Positions 9,201 through 16,926 of a DNA stretch of 64,000 nt are shown one piece after another. Every line of letters begins with the position of its first letter. The first letter of the stretch is position 1. Made by a program: the position numbers and the translations under genes. A model generated the notes under the pieces. The model was not told where the DNA came from. It saw nothing but the letters and a program-made list of their open reading frames with translations, and searched no databases. Origin of the DNA: Aquibium pacificus (GTDB lineage: Bacteria > Pseudomonadota > Alphaproteobacteria > Rhizobiales > Rhizobiaceae); assembly GCF_040839445.1 (NCBI RefSeq), contig NZ_JBDPGJ010000004.1:124001-188000 (forward strand), in the 5' to 3' direction.

Positions 9201-10121
9201 TCAGGCGGAATGGGCGCGCAGGATGGCCTCGGCGATGAATAGATCCTGCAGCGACACGCCCGAACTGTCGAAAACCGTGATGTCGGACGGATCGGTCCGC
9301 CCCGGAGCGGACCCGGTCAGGACCTGCCCGATTGCCGTCAGCCTGGCATCGGCCGGGGCGTGCTGGAACTCTCCGACCACACGGGACTGTTCGGGCAGGT
9401 CGCAAAATAGCTTCGCCCGCTGATAAAGGCCCACCGGCAGCTCCTGCTTGCCCTTGCCGTCCGATCCCATGCTGGCAATGTGGGTGCCAGGTGCGACCCA
9501 GTCGGCGTCGAACAGCGCCGCGCGGGCGCTGGTGACGGTGACGATGATGTCGGCGGTGCGGCAGGCCTCCTCGGCGCTGCGCGCGGCCTCGGCAGGCAGG
9601 CCGAGCGCCTTCAGCCGCCCGACCAAAGCGCCGGTCTTCTCGTCCGACCGGCCCGCCACGACCAGCCGTTCGATGGGGCGGACCCGGGCGATAGCCGCTG
9701 CCTCATAGGCCGCCTGATGGCCGGTTCCAAACAGCGTCAGCACCCGCGCATCGGGTCGGGACAACGCCTCTGCCGCCACCGCATCCGCAGCCGCCGTGCG
9801 ATAGGCATTCAACTTGCCCGCCTCGACAATGGCGCCGATCCGCCCGATCGACTGGTCGAACAGCAGGATCATCGACCCGTGCCTGGGCAGCCCCGCACGA
9901 TCATTGGACAGGAAATACGATCCCACTTTGAGCCCGGCCATGTCGCGGTTGCAGGCGGATTTGATCGTGAAGCGGTTCTGCGCATCGCTGCCATGTCCGA
10001 TAACAACCGGGAAGCTGATCGCATCCTCGCGGACTGTGGCGATCAGCGCCTCGCGGATCGCATCATACGCCATCTCGTGCGTGGCCAGAGCGGCCGAACG
10101 CGTTTCGTCGATGAAGATCAT
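9201..10121 (-). CDS. Ornithine cyclodeaminase/mu-crystallin family reductase, iminosuccinate-reductase (BhcD)-like
   Basis: About 306 residues of the OCD/mu-crystallin family, which uses NAD(P)H for imine or cyclisation chemistry. The dinucleotide-binding glycine motif is LFGTGHQAAYEA. The C-terminal half (THIASMGSDGKGKQELP, the QSRVVGEFQHA region, ITVFDSSGVSLQDL) resembles the iminosuccinate reductase BhcD of the beta-hydroxyaspartate cycle, as far as I can recall that sequence. The start is the ATG with AGGAG 8 bases upstream, only 11 bases after the stop of the DSD1-type gene, so the two are translationally close and likely one operon. BhcD-like reduction of iminosuccinate to aspartate fits a partner acting on hydroxyaspartate. 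That is inference from family and context. Confidence 0.85.
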   Translation of the reverse strand: MIFIDETRSAALATHEMAYDAIREALIATVREDAISFPVVIGHGSDAQNRFTIKSACNRDMAGLKVGSYFLSNDRAGLPRHGSMILLFDQSIGRIGAIVEAGKLNAYRTAAADAVAAEALSRPDARVLTLFGTGHQAAYEAAAIARVRPIERLVVAGRSDEKTGALVGRLKALGLPAEAARSAEEACRTADIIVTVTSARAALFDADWVAPGTHIASMGSDGKGKQELPVGLYQRAKLFCDLPEQSRVVGEFQHAPADARLTAIGQVLTGSAPGRTDPSDITVFDSSGVSLQDLFIAEAILRAHSA

Positions 10122-10132
10122 CGCGAGAACTC

Positions 10133-11281
10133 CTACCAGCCGCCGAAGCGGTGCCATTGCCGCAGCTGCGCCGACCCGTCTGCCGGGATCACGTGATAGC
10201 TGCCGTGTTGGGCCGCCGTGGCGCAGGCATGGTTCGGCAGGATGCGCAACCGAGCGCCGACAGGCAGATCCGGCAGCGTTGCCGACGAGCCGGGGCGCAA
10301 GGCGATGATGCCGTGTTCCTGATTGGCTTGCCGGACGATCAGGTCGGGATAGATCTTGCCCTCGATGTCGCAGGCGATGCCGTAGCCCTGATCCACGGCC
10401 TGCGCCGAGGTGCCGCGATCGCGCGACATGGCCATCCAGCCTGCATCGACAAGCACCCAGCCACGGTCATGCTGATGCCCTATCACGGTCGTCAGCACCG
10501 AAAGCGCGATGTCATCGGTGTCACAAACTCCGATCCCGGCCATCACGAGATCGAAGAACATATACACGCCGGCGCGTAGCTCGGTCACGCCAGCCAGATC
10601 CTCGGCCGCATGTGCCGTCGGCGTCGATCCGACGCTCACGACCGGGCAGGGCAGGCCCGCGGCACGCAGCGCCTGCGCGGCGGCCACCGTCGCGTCACGC
10701 TCCTTCGCCGCGAATTCGGCATGGGCAGCCCACCCGCTCACCCCGTAGCTTTCGCCGGCATGGGTCATCACGCCGCGCAACCCCGCGCCACTGCCGTGCA
10801 GCAGTTGGCCGATCTCGATCAGGTCGGTATCGCCCGCACGCAGGCCGCCGCGGTGGCCATCGCTGTCGATCTCGATCAGCGCGGGGATCGGCTTCCCCGC
10901 AGCCCGTGCCGCCGCCGCAACCGAACGCGCCTGCGCGATGCTGTCGATGAGGATGACAAGATCGCAGCCCCGGTCGCGCAGCGCCAGCACCCGCGGCAGC
11001 TTCTGCGGCGTGATGCCCACGGCATAGAGGATGTCATGAACGCCCGCATCGGCGAAGACCTCGGCCTCGGCAAGGGTGGACACTGTCGCGGGACCGACCC
11101 CGTCGGTCAGCACGCGGCGCGCCACTTCGGTGGATTTCGCGGTCTTGAGATGGGGCCGCAACGTTACGCCAAGCGCCGCAGCCTTGTCCGCCAGCCGCCG
11201 GATGTTGCGCGTCATCCGCGCCTCGTCGAGGATCAGGCAGGGCGTGGTCAGCTGTTCGAGGTTGGGCATCGGATGTTGCAT
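10133..11281 (-). CDS. PLP enzyme of the DSD1/D-threonine aldolase fold (D-serine or D-3-hydroxyaspartate dehydratase-like)
   Basis: A 382-residue fold-type III PLP enzyme: an N-terminal alanine-racemase-like barrel and a C-terminal metal-binding D-serine-dehydratase-like domain. The PLP lysine is Lys46 in RPHLKTAKS. Metal ligands are expected at His351 and Cys353 in LPNHACAT. Family members dehydrate D-serine or D-threo-3-hydroxyaspartate, or cleave D-threonine-type substrates. The ATG has GGGAG 6 bases upstream. It is directly upstream of the BhcD-like reductase. The pair could turn a 3-hydroxyaspartate or D-amino acid into central metabolites. The BhcA and BhcB enzymes of the known cycle are absent here, so a complete cycle is not encoded locally. 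Confidence 0.87.
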   Translation of the reverse strand: MQHPMPNLEQLTTPCLILDEARMTRNIRRLADKAAALGVTLRPHLKTAKSTEVARRVLTDGVGPATVSTLAEAEVFADAGVHDILYAVGITPQKLPRVLALRDRGCDLVILIDSIAQARSVAAAARAAGKPIPALIEIDSDGHRGGLRAGDTDLIEIGQLLHGSGAGLRGVMTHAGESYGVSGWAAHAEFAAKERDATVAAAQALRAAGLPCPVVSVGSTPTAHAAEDLAGVTELRAGVYMFFDLVMAGIGVCDTDDIALSVLTTVIGHQHDRGWVLVDAGWMAMSRDRGTSAQAVDQGYGIACDIEGKIYPDLIVRQANQEHGIIALRPGSSATLPDLPVGARLRILPNHACATAAQHGSYHVIPADGSAQLRQWHRFGGW

Positions 11282-11344
11282 CGCGTACTCCCTGTAATGC
11301 TTTAGTCAGCGCAACTGCCCGCTCGGTCGAGGGCAGGGGCGCGA

Positions 11345-11364
11345 GGGCGAAGAATCCTTCGCCC
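11345..11364. other. 8-bp perfect hairpin, possible weak terminator
   Basis: GGGCGAAG (11345-11352), loop AATC, then CTTCGCCC (11357-11364). It sits in the 159-bp gap between the cupin gene and the DSD1-type gene, both on the minus strand. There is no U-tract on either strand, so it may be a processing or attenuation structure rather than a terminator. Confidence 0.35.
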
Positions 11365-11440
11365 GCTCAGCGTGCGACCGCCCGCCGTTGGGTGCCCGCC
11401 GGCGAGAGCCGGGCGCAACAAGGCGCGGCGCGCGGAGGCC

Positions 11441-11794
11441 TCACTCGACGACGACGAAGATCTTCCTGAACGGCTCGATCGTCCGCCACTGACCAACAAA
11501 GCCTGGCTTCATCACGAAGCTGTCGCCCGCCCGAAACAACTTCGGAGTGCCGCCATCCTCGGTGATTTCGACCACGCCTTCGAGGATGTGGCAGAATTCG
11601 AAGATTTCGCCCTTGATCGACTTGTTGGTACCCTCGGTCCCCGAGAAGATCCCTGTGCGCACCTTGCCGTCTTTCGCATTGTCCAGATCCCAGGCCTTGC
11701 AGACCGGTGTCCCCGCGAGCAGGCGGTCGGGCGCGACCTGGACGGGGCGGGGCTCGAATGCCGGGGCGGTATCGACGGGGACGATAAGGTTCAT
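11441..11794 (-). CDS. Small cupin-domain protein
   Basis: A 117-residue single-domain cupin. The beta-barrel region (residues 45-117) includes GEIFEFCHILEGVVEITEDGG and FRAGDSFVMKPGFVGQWRT, which follow the two cupin motifs. The first motif has the order E-x-x-H-x-x-x-G. This places it with the (S)-ureidoglycine aminohydrolase/DUF861-type cupins, often found beside amino-acid or ureide catabolic genes as small ligand-binding or auxiliary enzymes. It is the first gene of the minus-strand run cupin, DSD1-type, OCD-type. The start follows a modest GAGG. No specific activity can be assigned. Confidence 0.82.
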   Translation of the reverse strand: MNLIVPVDTAPAFEPRPVQVAPDRLLAGTPVCKAWDLDNAKDGKVRTGIFSGTEGTNKSIKGEIFEFCHILEGVVEITEDGGTPKLFRAGDSFVMKPGFVGQWRTIEPFRKIFVVVE

Positions 11795-12687
11795 GGTGCT
11801 GGCCTCGTTAAGAAGGGGAGGCCTTCAGTCTAGCGGGGGGATGCCGCCCGGGCGCGACGAATTTCGCGGCCACTCCGCAACCTATGCTGTTTTGCCCGCA
11901 CCATACAGAATTTGATGCGCCGCCTGCGGAAAATTCGCTGCCGCGGCTCACGGCGTTTCAGCGATGCTGGTGCCGTGCGGATGCCGCGCCTGGAGGCCGC
12001 CCCCGGTCGGGATCATTGATGTATGTGCCAACCTTTGCCCGATGCAGGTGCTCAGCCGAGCGCCGCGTGCCCGGGGCGACGCCGCCCGTCCCTCAGCCCG
12101 GACGCGCCCGCCGCCTGAGTGCGGCGCGGGTGGTGTGCATGTAGTCCCGCATCAGGGACCGTCCTGTCAGGCGGAAGGACGGCGGGATCGCACCATGTTC
12201 CGCTGTTCTTGAGTAAGGAAGCGAGACCATGACTTCACCCCCGCCGATGCCCGTCGTCGCCGGAATGATGAAAATCCCGGCAATCGGATGATCCGCCCCG
12301 AATATCCGCAGGCGCAATACGACTTGCAGAAGCCCCAACCGTCACGGACCGACAAGGCCCGGCCGACCGCCAATGTCGAGGAGCGGCTCGCCGTCGGCGC
12401 TGCGTGCGGCCCCCGCCAGGTGGAAACTGGTGAGGATTCCGTGGCGGTCGAAGGTTATGTATCTGGGCGAGAACGGGGGCCTTGTTGTCCTCCGGACGGA
12501 CGTCGCGTCAGCCTGCCACGGCGCGGCCATGCAGATTCCGTTCGAACCGTGGGCTGCGCGCAGGTTGGTTTGGAAAACTGCCCGCGATTCAGACGGAGTT
12601 CAGGCTCCCGCGCCGGTCCTCGATGGACCATCGCAAGCAGTTGGCGATATTGTCCGGCTGCACCGCTCCGCCGTGAAGGAATGCGCC
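11795..12687. other. 893-bp region without an intact gene between cupin and Lrp genes
   Basis: No intact gene is convincing here. It holds the HAD relic at 12402-12473 (minus strand) and otherwise only short frames without family signatures. The open frame that runs into the Lrp gene from 12373 on the plus strand lies antisense to the HAD relic and shows no homology upstream of residue LDRID, so I treat it as non-coding. The promoters of the divergent cupin and Lrp genes should lie here. Confidence 0.6.
12402..12473 (-). pseudogene. Relic of the HAD hydrolase N-terminus
   Basis: Read on the minus strand, 24 codons give FSPRYITFDRHGILTS followed by FHLAGAAR. This lines up without gaps with residues 4-27 of the intact HAD protein at 3899-4567 (FTPKFITFDCYGTLTN, then YDMAGAAT), 13 of 24 identical. 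The nucleophile Asp is retained, but the start codon and the remaining 85 percent or so of the gene are gone. This suggests an old duplication of the HAD region followed by decay. Confidence 0.6.
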
Positions 12688-13179
12688 TTGGCTGCCCGAC
12701 TTGATCGCATCGACATCAACATCCTGAGCCAGTTGCAGCAAAACGGCCGGATCACCAATTCCGAGCTGGCCGAAGCGGTCGGGCTGTCGCCCTCGCCCTG
12801 CCTGATCCGCGTGAAGCGGCTCAGGACCGAAGGCTTCATCACCGGCTTTTCGGCAGAGCTTGATCTGCGCAAGCTGGGCGAGTGCCTGACGATTCTGGTC
12901 GAGGTCACGCTGGAGAAGCATCAGGCGGAGAGCTTTCAGCGCTTCGAGACGCGGCTGCGCAAGTTCCGCGAGGTGACCGAATGCCATCTGATCAGCGGCG
13001 GCTTCGACTATCTGGTAACCTTCATTGTGCGCGATTTGCTGCACTTCCAGTCGATCATCGAAGCCTTGGCCGACCAGAACAGCGGGATCGCGCAGTACTT
13101 CAGCTATGTCGTCATCAAAACGCCGATCCGGCGCCAGCCGGTGCCGCTGAGCAAGATCTTCGAACGGGACGACGATTAG
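12688..13179 (+). CDS. Lrp/AsnC-family transcriptional regulator
   Basis: About 163 residues. The N-terminal HTH is LDRIDINILSQLQQNGRITNSELAEAVGLSPSP with recognition helix CLIRVKRLRTEGFI. A C-terminal RAM/AsnC ligand domain follows (LTILVEVTLE, TECHLISGGFDYLV). Members sense amino acids. The start given is a TTG with AAGGA 7 bases upstream, which puts the HTH at residue 5 as usual. A GTG at 12673 is the alternative. It is the only amino-acid-sensing regulator in region A and converges on the M20 deacylase gene. Upstream on the other strand lie the cupin/DSD1/OCD genes, which it may control. Confidence 0.9.
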   Translation: MAARLDRIDINILSQLQQNGRITNSELAEAVGLSPSPCLIRVKRLRTEGFITGFSAELDLRKLGECLTILVEVTLEKHQAESFQRFETRLRKFREVTECHLISGGFDYLVTFIVRDLLHFQSIIEALADQNSGIAQYFSYVVIKTPIRRQPVPLSKIFERDDD

Positions 13180-13201
13180 GCGATCCTCGCCGCGCGGCGG
13201 C

Positions 13202-14338
13202 TCATGCCGCGGCCAGCTCGCCGGCCAGCCCGCGCAGCATCGCCATGCACGCGGCCAGCTCTTCGGGCAGGATGTATTCGTCAGGGCGATGCGCCCTGTC
13301 GATGCTGCCGGGCCCGCAGATGATCGCCGGAATGCCCGCCGCATGGAACAGCCCGGCCTCGGTGCCAAAGCTGACCGAACGCAGTGGGACCTGCCCGGTC
13401 AGGCGTTGCAGCAGCCCCGCCAGCGCCGAACCCTCGGCCGGTGGCAGGGCGGGATAGCTGCTAAGCTCCTCATTCGAGACGGATAGCGCGGCGCCCGCGG
13501 GCACCAGCGCCGCCAGCCGCTGCAACACCTGCGCCGTGACATCGGCGGCGGATTGGCCGGGGATGCTGCGCACCTCCATCTGGATTTCGCAACGGTCGGG
13601 GATGATGTTGACGGCGGTGCCGCCGCGCACCACCCCCGCAACCGCCGTGGAATGTGGCGGGTCGAATCGCGGATCGAACGGCCCTCCTGCTGCAAGCGCC
13701 GCGTTCAGTTCGCGAATCGCCAGCAGGATCTCGGCGCCCGCGTAATTGGCATTCACCCCATCGTCCGGGCGCGCGCTGTGGGCGGCGCGCCCGGTCATCA
13801 CCAGGCGGGTGGACTGCTTGCCCTTGTGCGACAGGACCGGCCGCATTTCGGTAGGCTCGCCTACGACGCAGCCGGAGGGCGCCGCAGCCAGATCGGGCAG
13901 TGCAGCTATCATGTGGCCGACACCGCGGCAGCCGATCTCCTCGTCATAGGAAAAGGCAAGATGCAGCGGACGCGTCAGCCGCGCTGCGCGGAAATCGGGA
14001 ATGGCCGCCAACATGCAGGCAAGGAAGCCCTTCATGTCCGACGTGCCGCGCCCGAACAGTCGACCCTCCCGCGCGGTCAGCCGAAACGGGTCGCTGGTCC
14101 AGGCCTGCCCCTCGACCGGAACCACGTCCATGTGGCCCGACAGGATCATGCCCGGCACGTCGCGCGGGCCGATACTGGCCCAGATGTTCACCCGGTCGCA
14201 CTCGGGTCCCGGCAGCACCACGGGATCGAGGCCCGCGCGGCGCAGGTGGCCCAGGACGCAATCGGCTATGCGGGCATTGCTGCTGCCCGGCAGGTCGGGG
14301 CAGGCGACAAGATCGGCAAGGATGACTTCGGGGATCAT
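13202..14338 (-). CDS. M20 metallopeptidase, acetylornithine-deacetylase (ArgE)-like
   Basis: About 378 residues of the M20A family, two-domain zinc hydrolases that remove N-acyl groups from amino acids. Metal and catalytic residues are visible: His69 and Asp71 in LSGHMDVVP, bridging Asp101 in GRGTSDMKG, general base Glu133 with Glu134 in SYDEEIGC, and a C-terminal His in DRAHRPDEYI. The ATG at 14338 has GGAG 7 bases upstream; an upstream extension of 56 codons in the same frame shows no homology. In this catabolic setting N-acetylated amines or amino acids are plausible substrates, notably because two GNAT acetyltransferases are nearby. It need not be the biosynthetic ArgE. Confidence 0.88.
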   Translation of the reverse strand: MIPEVILADLVACPDLPGSSNARIADCVLGHLRRAGLDPVVLPGPECDRVNIWASIGPRDVPGMILSGHMDVVPVEGQAWTSDPFRLTAREGRLFGRGTSDMKGFLACMLAAIPDFRAARLTRPLHLAFSYDEEIGCRGVGHMIAALPDLAAAPSGCVVGEPTEMRPVLSHKGKQSTRLVMTGRAAHSARPDDGVNANYAGAEILLAIRELNAALAAGGPFDPRFDPPHSTAVAGVVRGGTAVNIIPDRCEIQMEVRSIPGQSAADVTAQVLQRLAALVPAGAALSVSNEELSSYPALPPAEGSALAGLLQRLTGQVPLRSVSFGTEAGLFHAAGIPAIICGPGSIDRAHRPDEYILPEELAACMAMLRGLAGELAAA

Positions 14339-14860
14339 TCGGTTTCTCCGCTTGCGGTCATCCTGCGCCAACCCGCACGCCAGATTCTGCCGAAGATGAT
14401 GCCCGGGGCGGAATCGCCTGTTGGGCAGGACGCTCCGGCGCGCAGCACAAGATGCGGCGCGCCCCGGCCAGAACGGCAAGAACGCCCGCCCGCTCGCGGT
14501 CTGCAACAGTTCCAGCCAGCCTGACCCACTAACCTGCGCTCATCAAGAGGAGTGCGAGAGATGAGCCGGTCCTTCGATCCCGTCAGCCTGACCCCGCCGT
14601 CGGTCGGCCATCCCTGACCGCGATTTGGGTCGCGGATGCCGCTCAATCCCGGGCGAGACAGCCCCGCGGTGAGGAGGAGGCCGAAGCGCTGGCCCCCATC
14701 GACCATCCGACCTCCTGGCTTGCGTCGTTCGATACCCGCGACCTGTCGCGCATCATCGCGTCGTGCTGACAGGGGGCTACAAGGCCTTGCGCACGAGCAT
14801 CAGGCCCGGCCCATCTCGCGAGAAGCTGCAAAGTAGTCCTGATCGACCTTCGAGGCCCAA
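14339..14860. other. 522-bp gap with no supported gene
   Basis: Divergent region between the M20 gene and the tartrate-dehydrogenase-like gene. An 18-codon frame at 14561 has an AGAGGAG-like ribosome site but no recognisable product. No operator of the region A type is seen. The promoters for both flanking genes are expected here. Confidence 0.5.
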
Positions 14861-15898
14861 ATGTCCCACAAGATCGCCCTGATCCCCGGTGACGGGATTG
14901 GCACCACCGTCATCGAGGCCGCCATACGGGTGGCCGAAAAGGCCGCCCCCGGCCTCCTCGTCCCGACCAGCTTCGACTGGTCCTGCGACACATGGCTGAA
15001 AACCGGGCGCATGATGCCCCAGGACGGCATCGAAATCCTGCGCGGCTACGATGCCATCTTCCTCGGCGCAGTTGGCTGGCCCGCCAAGGTTCCGGATTCC
15101 GTCTCGCTACACGGGCTGCTGTTGCCGATCCGCAAGGCCTTCGTGCAATACGCCAACATTCGTCCGCACCGGCTGCTGCCGGGCGTGCAAGGGCCGCTGC
15201 GCAAAGAAAGGTTCGACATCCTGTGCATCCGCGAAAACACCGAGGGCGAATATTCCGGCGCCGGTGGCCGCGTGCATCAGGGTACCTCGAGCGAGGTCGC
15301 GGTGGAAACCGCGATCTTCACACGCGCGGGCGTTGAACGCATCCTGCGCTTCGGCTTCGAACAAGCGATGGCGCGATCCAAGCGGCTTGCCTCGGTCACC
15401 AAGTCGAATGCGCAGAAATACACGATGGTGTTCTGGGACGAGGTGACCGACCAGCTGGCCGCCGAGTTCCCCGAAGTGGAGGTGACCCATTACCACGTCG
15501 ATGCCATCGCCGCCCGCATGGTCATGGCGCCCGAAAGCCTTGACGTCATCGTTGCCTCGAACCTGTTCGGCGACATCCTGAGCGACCTGGGCGCGGCGAT
15601 CCAGGGGGGATTGGGCTTTGCAGCCTCGGCCAATATCGACCCGACGCGCCAGAACCCCTCGATGTTCGAGCCGGTGCATGGCTCCGCCCCCGACATCGCT
15701 CATCTGGGCATCGCCAATCCGATCGCCGCGATCTGGTCGCTGCGCATGATGCTCGACCACCTGGGCGAGGCCGCCGCCGCAGCGCGGATCATGCGCGCGA
15801 TCGAGGCCGTGACCGCTCGGGGAATCGGCACCGTGCCGGGGCAGGACAGGACGGATGCCATCACCGCCGCCATCCTCGACGAGCTGGAAGGCGAATAG
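14861..15898 (+). CDS. Tartrate dehydrogenase/decarboxylase or D-malate dehydrogenase (isopropylmalate dehydrogenase family)
   Basis: A 345-residue beta-decarboxylating dehydrogenase. Features are the N-terminal IALIPGDGIGTTVIEAA, the loop RENTEGEYSGAGG, catalytic Lys in VTKSNAQKYTMVFWDE with VEVTHYHVDA, and the SNLFGDILSDLGAAIQGGLG and FEPVHGSAPD motifs. The replacement of the leucine-specific loop and VQYANIRPHRLLPG favour tartrate/D-malate over 3-isopropylmalate. It would yield oxaloacetate, oxaloglycolate or pyruvate. CGAGG precedes the ATG. The following GNAT and aminotransferase genes are on the same strand. Hydroxy-dicarboxylate metabolism fits the DSD1/BhcD-like pair. Confidence 0.9.
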   Translation: MSHKIALIPGDGIGTTVIEAAIRVAEKAAPGLLVPTSFDWSCDTWLKTGRMMPQDGIEILRGYDAIFLGAVGWPAKVPDSVSLHGLLLPIRKAFVQYANIRPHRLLPGVQGPLRKERFDILCIRENTEGEYSGAGGRVHQGTSSEVAVETAIFTRAGVERILRFGFEQAMARSKRLASVTKSNAQKYTMVFWDEVTDQLAAEFPEVEVTHYHVDAIAARMVMAPESLDVIVASNLFGDILSDLGAAIQGGLGFAASANIDPTRQNPSMFEPVHGSAPDIAHLGIANPIAAIWSLRMMLDHLGEAAAAARIMRAIEAVTARGIGTVPGQDRTDAITAAILDELEGE

Positions 15899-16074
15899 CG
15901 GCGCGGGCCGGCCTGCGGCCCTGGGCCAGGCGCGGCCTGACTCGCCATCCGCAGTTTTTCATGCCGTCCGCCGCCCCCTCAACGGCCGAACATTGCTGTC
16001 GCGGAGCTGCAAGCCGCTACATGTGGGCCGAGAACGGGCCATGCTACGCAGCAGACGATCTGCGAGGCTTCCGC

Positions 16075-16911
16075 ATGACACAGACCCTGGCCTTTCGCCG
16101 CTTTGGCCCGGACCATATCGATGCCGCCGTGCGCTTGTCGCTGGCCGCGGGCTGGCCGCACCGGCACGAGGACTGGGCCCTGCTGGTCAGCCTGGGTCGG
16201 GGACACGTGGCGCTGCACCGCGACACCGTGGTGGCCACCGCACTTGCCACCCCTATGGGCGATCTGGCTATGGCCAACATGATCATTGTGGATGCGACGA
16301 TGCGCGGTCGCGGGCTGGGGCGCCAGATCATGGAGCGCTCGCTGGAGCTGCTTGCGCCGCAAGAATGGCGACTGACAGCCACGGAACTGGGGCTGCCACT
16401 TTACCGGAAACTGGGGTTTGAATCCTGGGGCACGGTGCATCAGCATCAGGCCGTCTTGCCCACGCTGACGGTGCTGACGGCGCCCGCAGGTGTGCGCCTT
16501 GCCACCGCCGCCAATCTTCCCGCCATCGCGGCAATGGACCTCGCCGCCACAGGCGCAGACCGCGCCGCGCTGCTGGCGCGGCTCTGCGCCAACGGCCGTG
16601 TCGCCTTCGCCGAGGGGCATGGCTTTGCCGTATTGCACGAGTTCGGTCGCGGCGGGATGGTGGGACCGGTCGTCGCGCAGGATCAGGCAGTAGCGCAGGA
16701 TCTGCTGACCTTCCTTCTGGCCGGACAGGCCGGCCGCTTCGTGCGGGTCGATGCTGCGCAGGACGCAGGCGAGGATTCGGGCCTGTCGGACTGGCTCATC
16801 GAAATCGGTCTGCCGCATGTCGATACCGGCATTGCGATGCGGCGCGGCACGCCCACGGCGCCTCAGGGTGGCTTCCGGCGTTTCGGCCTCGTAACGCAGG
16901 CCCTTGGCTGA
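16075..16911 (+). CDS. Two-domain GNAT N-acetyltransferase
   Basis: About 278 residues with an N-terminal GNAT domain and a C-terminal second GNAT-like domain (Acetyltransf_18 type). The acetyl-CoA-binding motif A is IIVDATMRGRGLGRQIMERS (about residues 62-82), and LGLPLYRKLGFESWG follows. The start chosen has GAGG upstream. An open frame 114 bases longer has no homology. It is 15 bp upstream of the class III aminotransferase and probably translated with it. Its paralogue at 29655-30539 follows the ABC transporter. Shared motifs are GWPHR near the N-terminus, the motif A region and GPVVA near the C-terminus. Acetylation of an imported amine is a reasonable but untested role. Confidence 0.87.
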   Translation: MTQTLAFRRFGPDHIDAAVRLSLAAGWPHRHEDWALLVSLGRGHVALHRDTVVATALATPMGDLAMANMIIVDATMRGRGLGRQIMERSLELLAPQEWRLTATELGLPLYRKLGFESWGTVHQHQAVLPTLTVLTAPAGVRLATAANLPAIAAMDLAATGADRAALLARLCANGRVAFAEGHGFAVLHEFGRGGMVGPVVAQDQAVAQDLLTFLLAGQAGRFVRVDAAQDAGEDSGLSDWLIEIGLPHVDTGIAMRRGTPTAPQGGFRRFGLVTQALG

Positions 16912-16926
16912 CAAGAAAGGGAAATC

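Noticed and set aside
11900..11917. Additional CCATA-type operator upstream of the cupin gene
   Set aside because: CCATAC is followed after the spacer by GATGCG, so the right arm does not match TTATGG. It is not better than chance.
12373..12687. N-terminal extension of the Lrp regulator
   Set aside because: About 100 codons before the HTH have no homology and run antisense to the HAD relic. A TTG with a ribosome site gives the normal family length.
14561..14617. An 18-codon frame with an AGAGGAG ribosome site
   Set aside because: No homology, no coupling to a neighbour and low-information sequence. A ribosome-site match alone is weak evidence in this composition.
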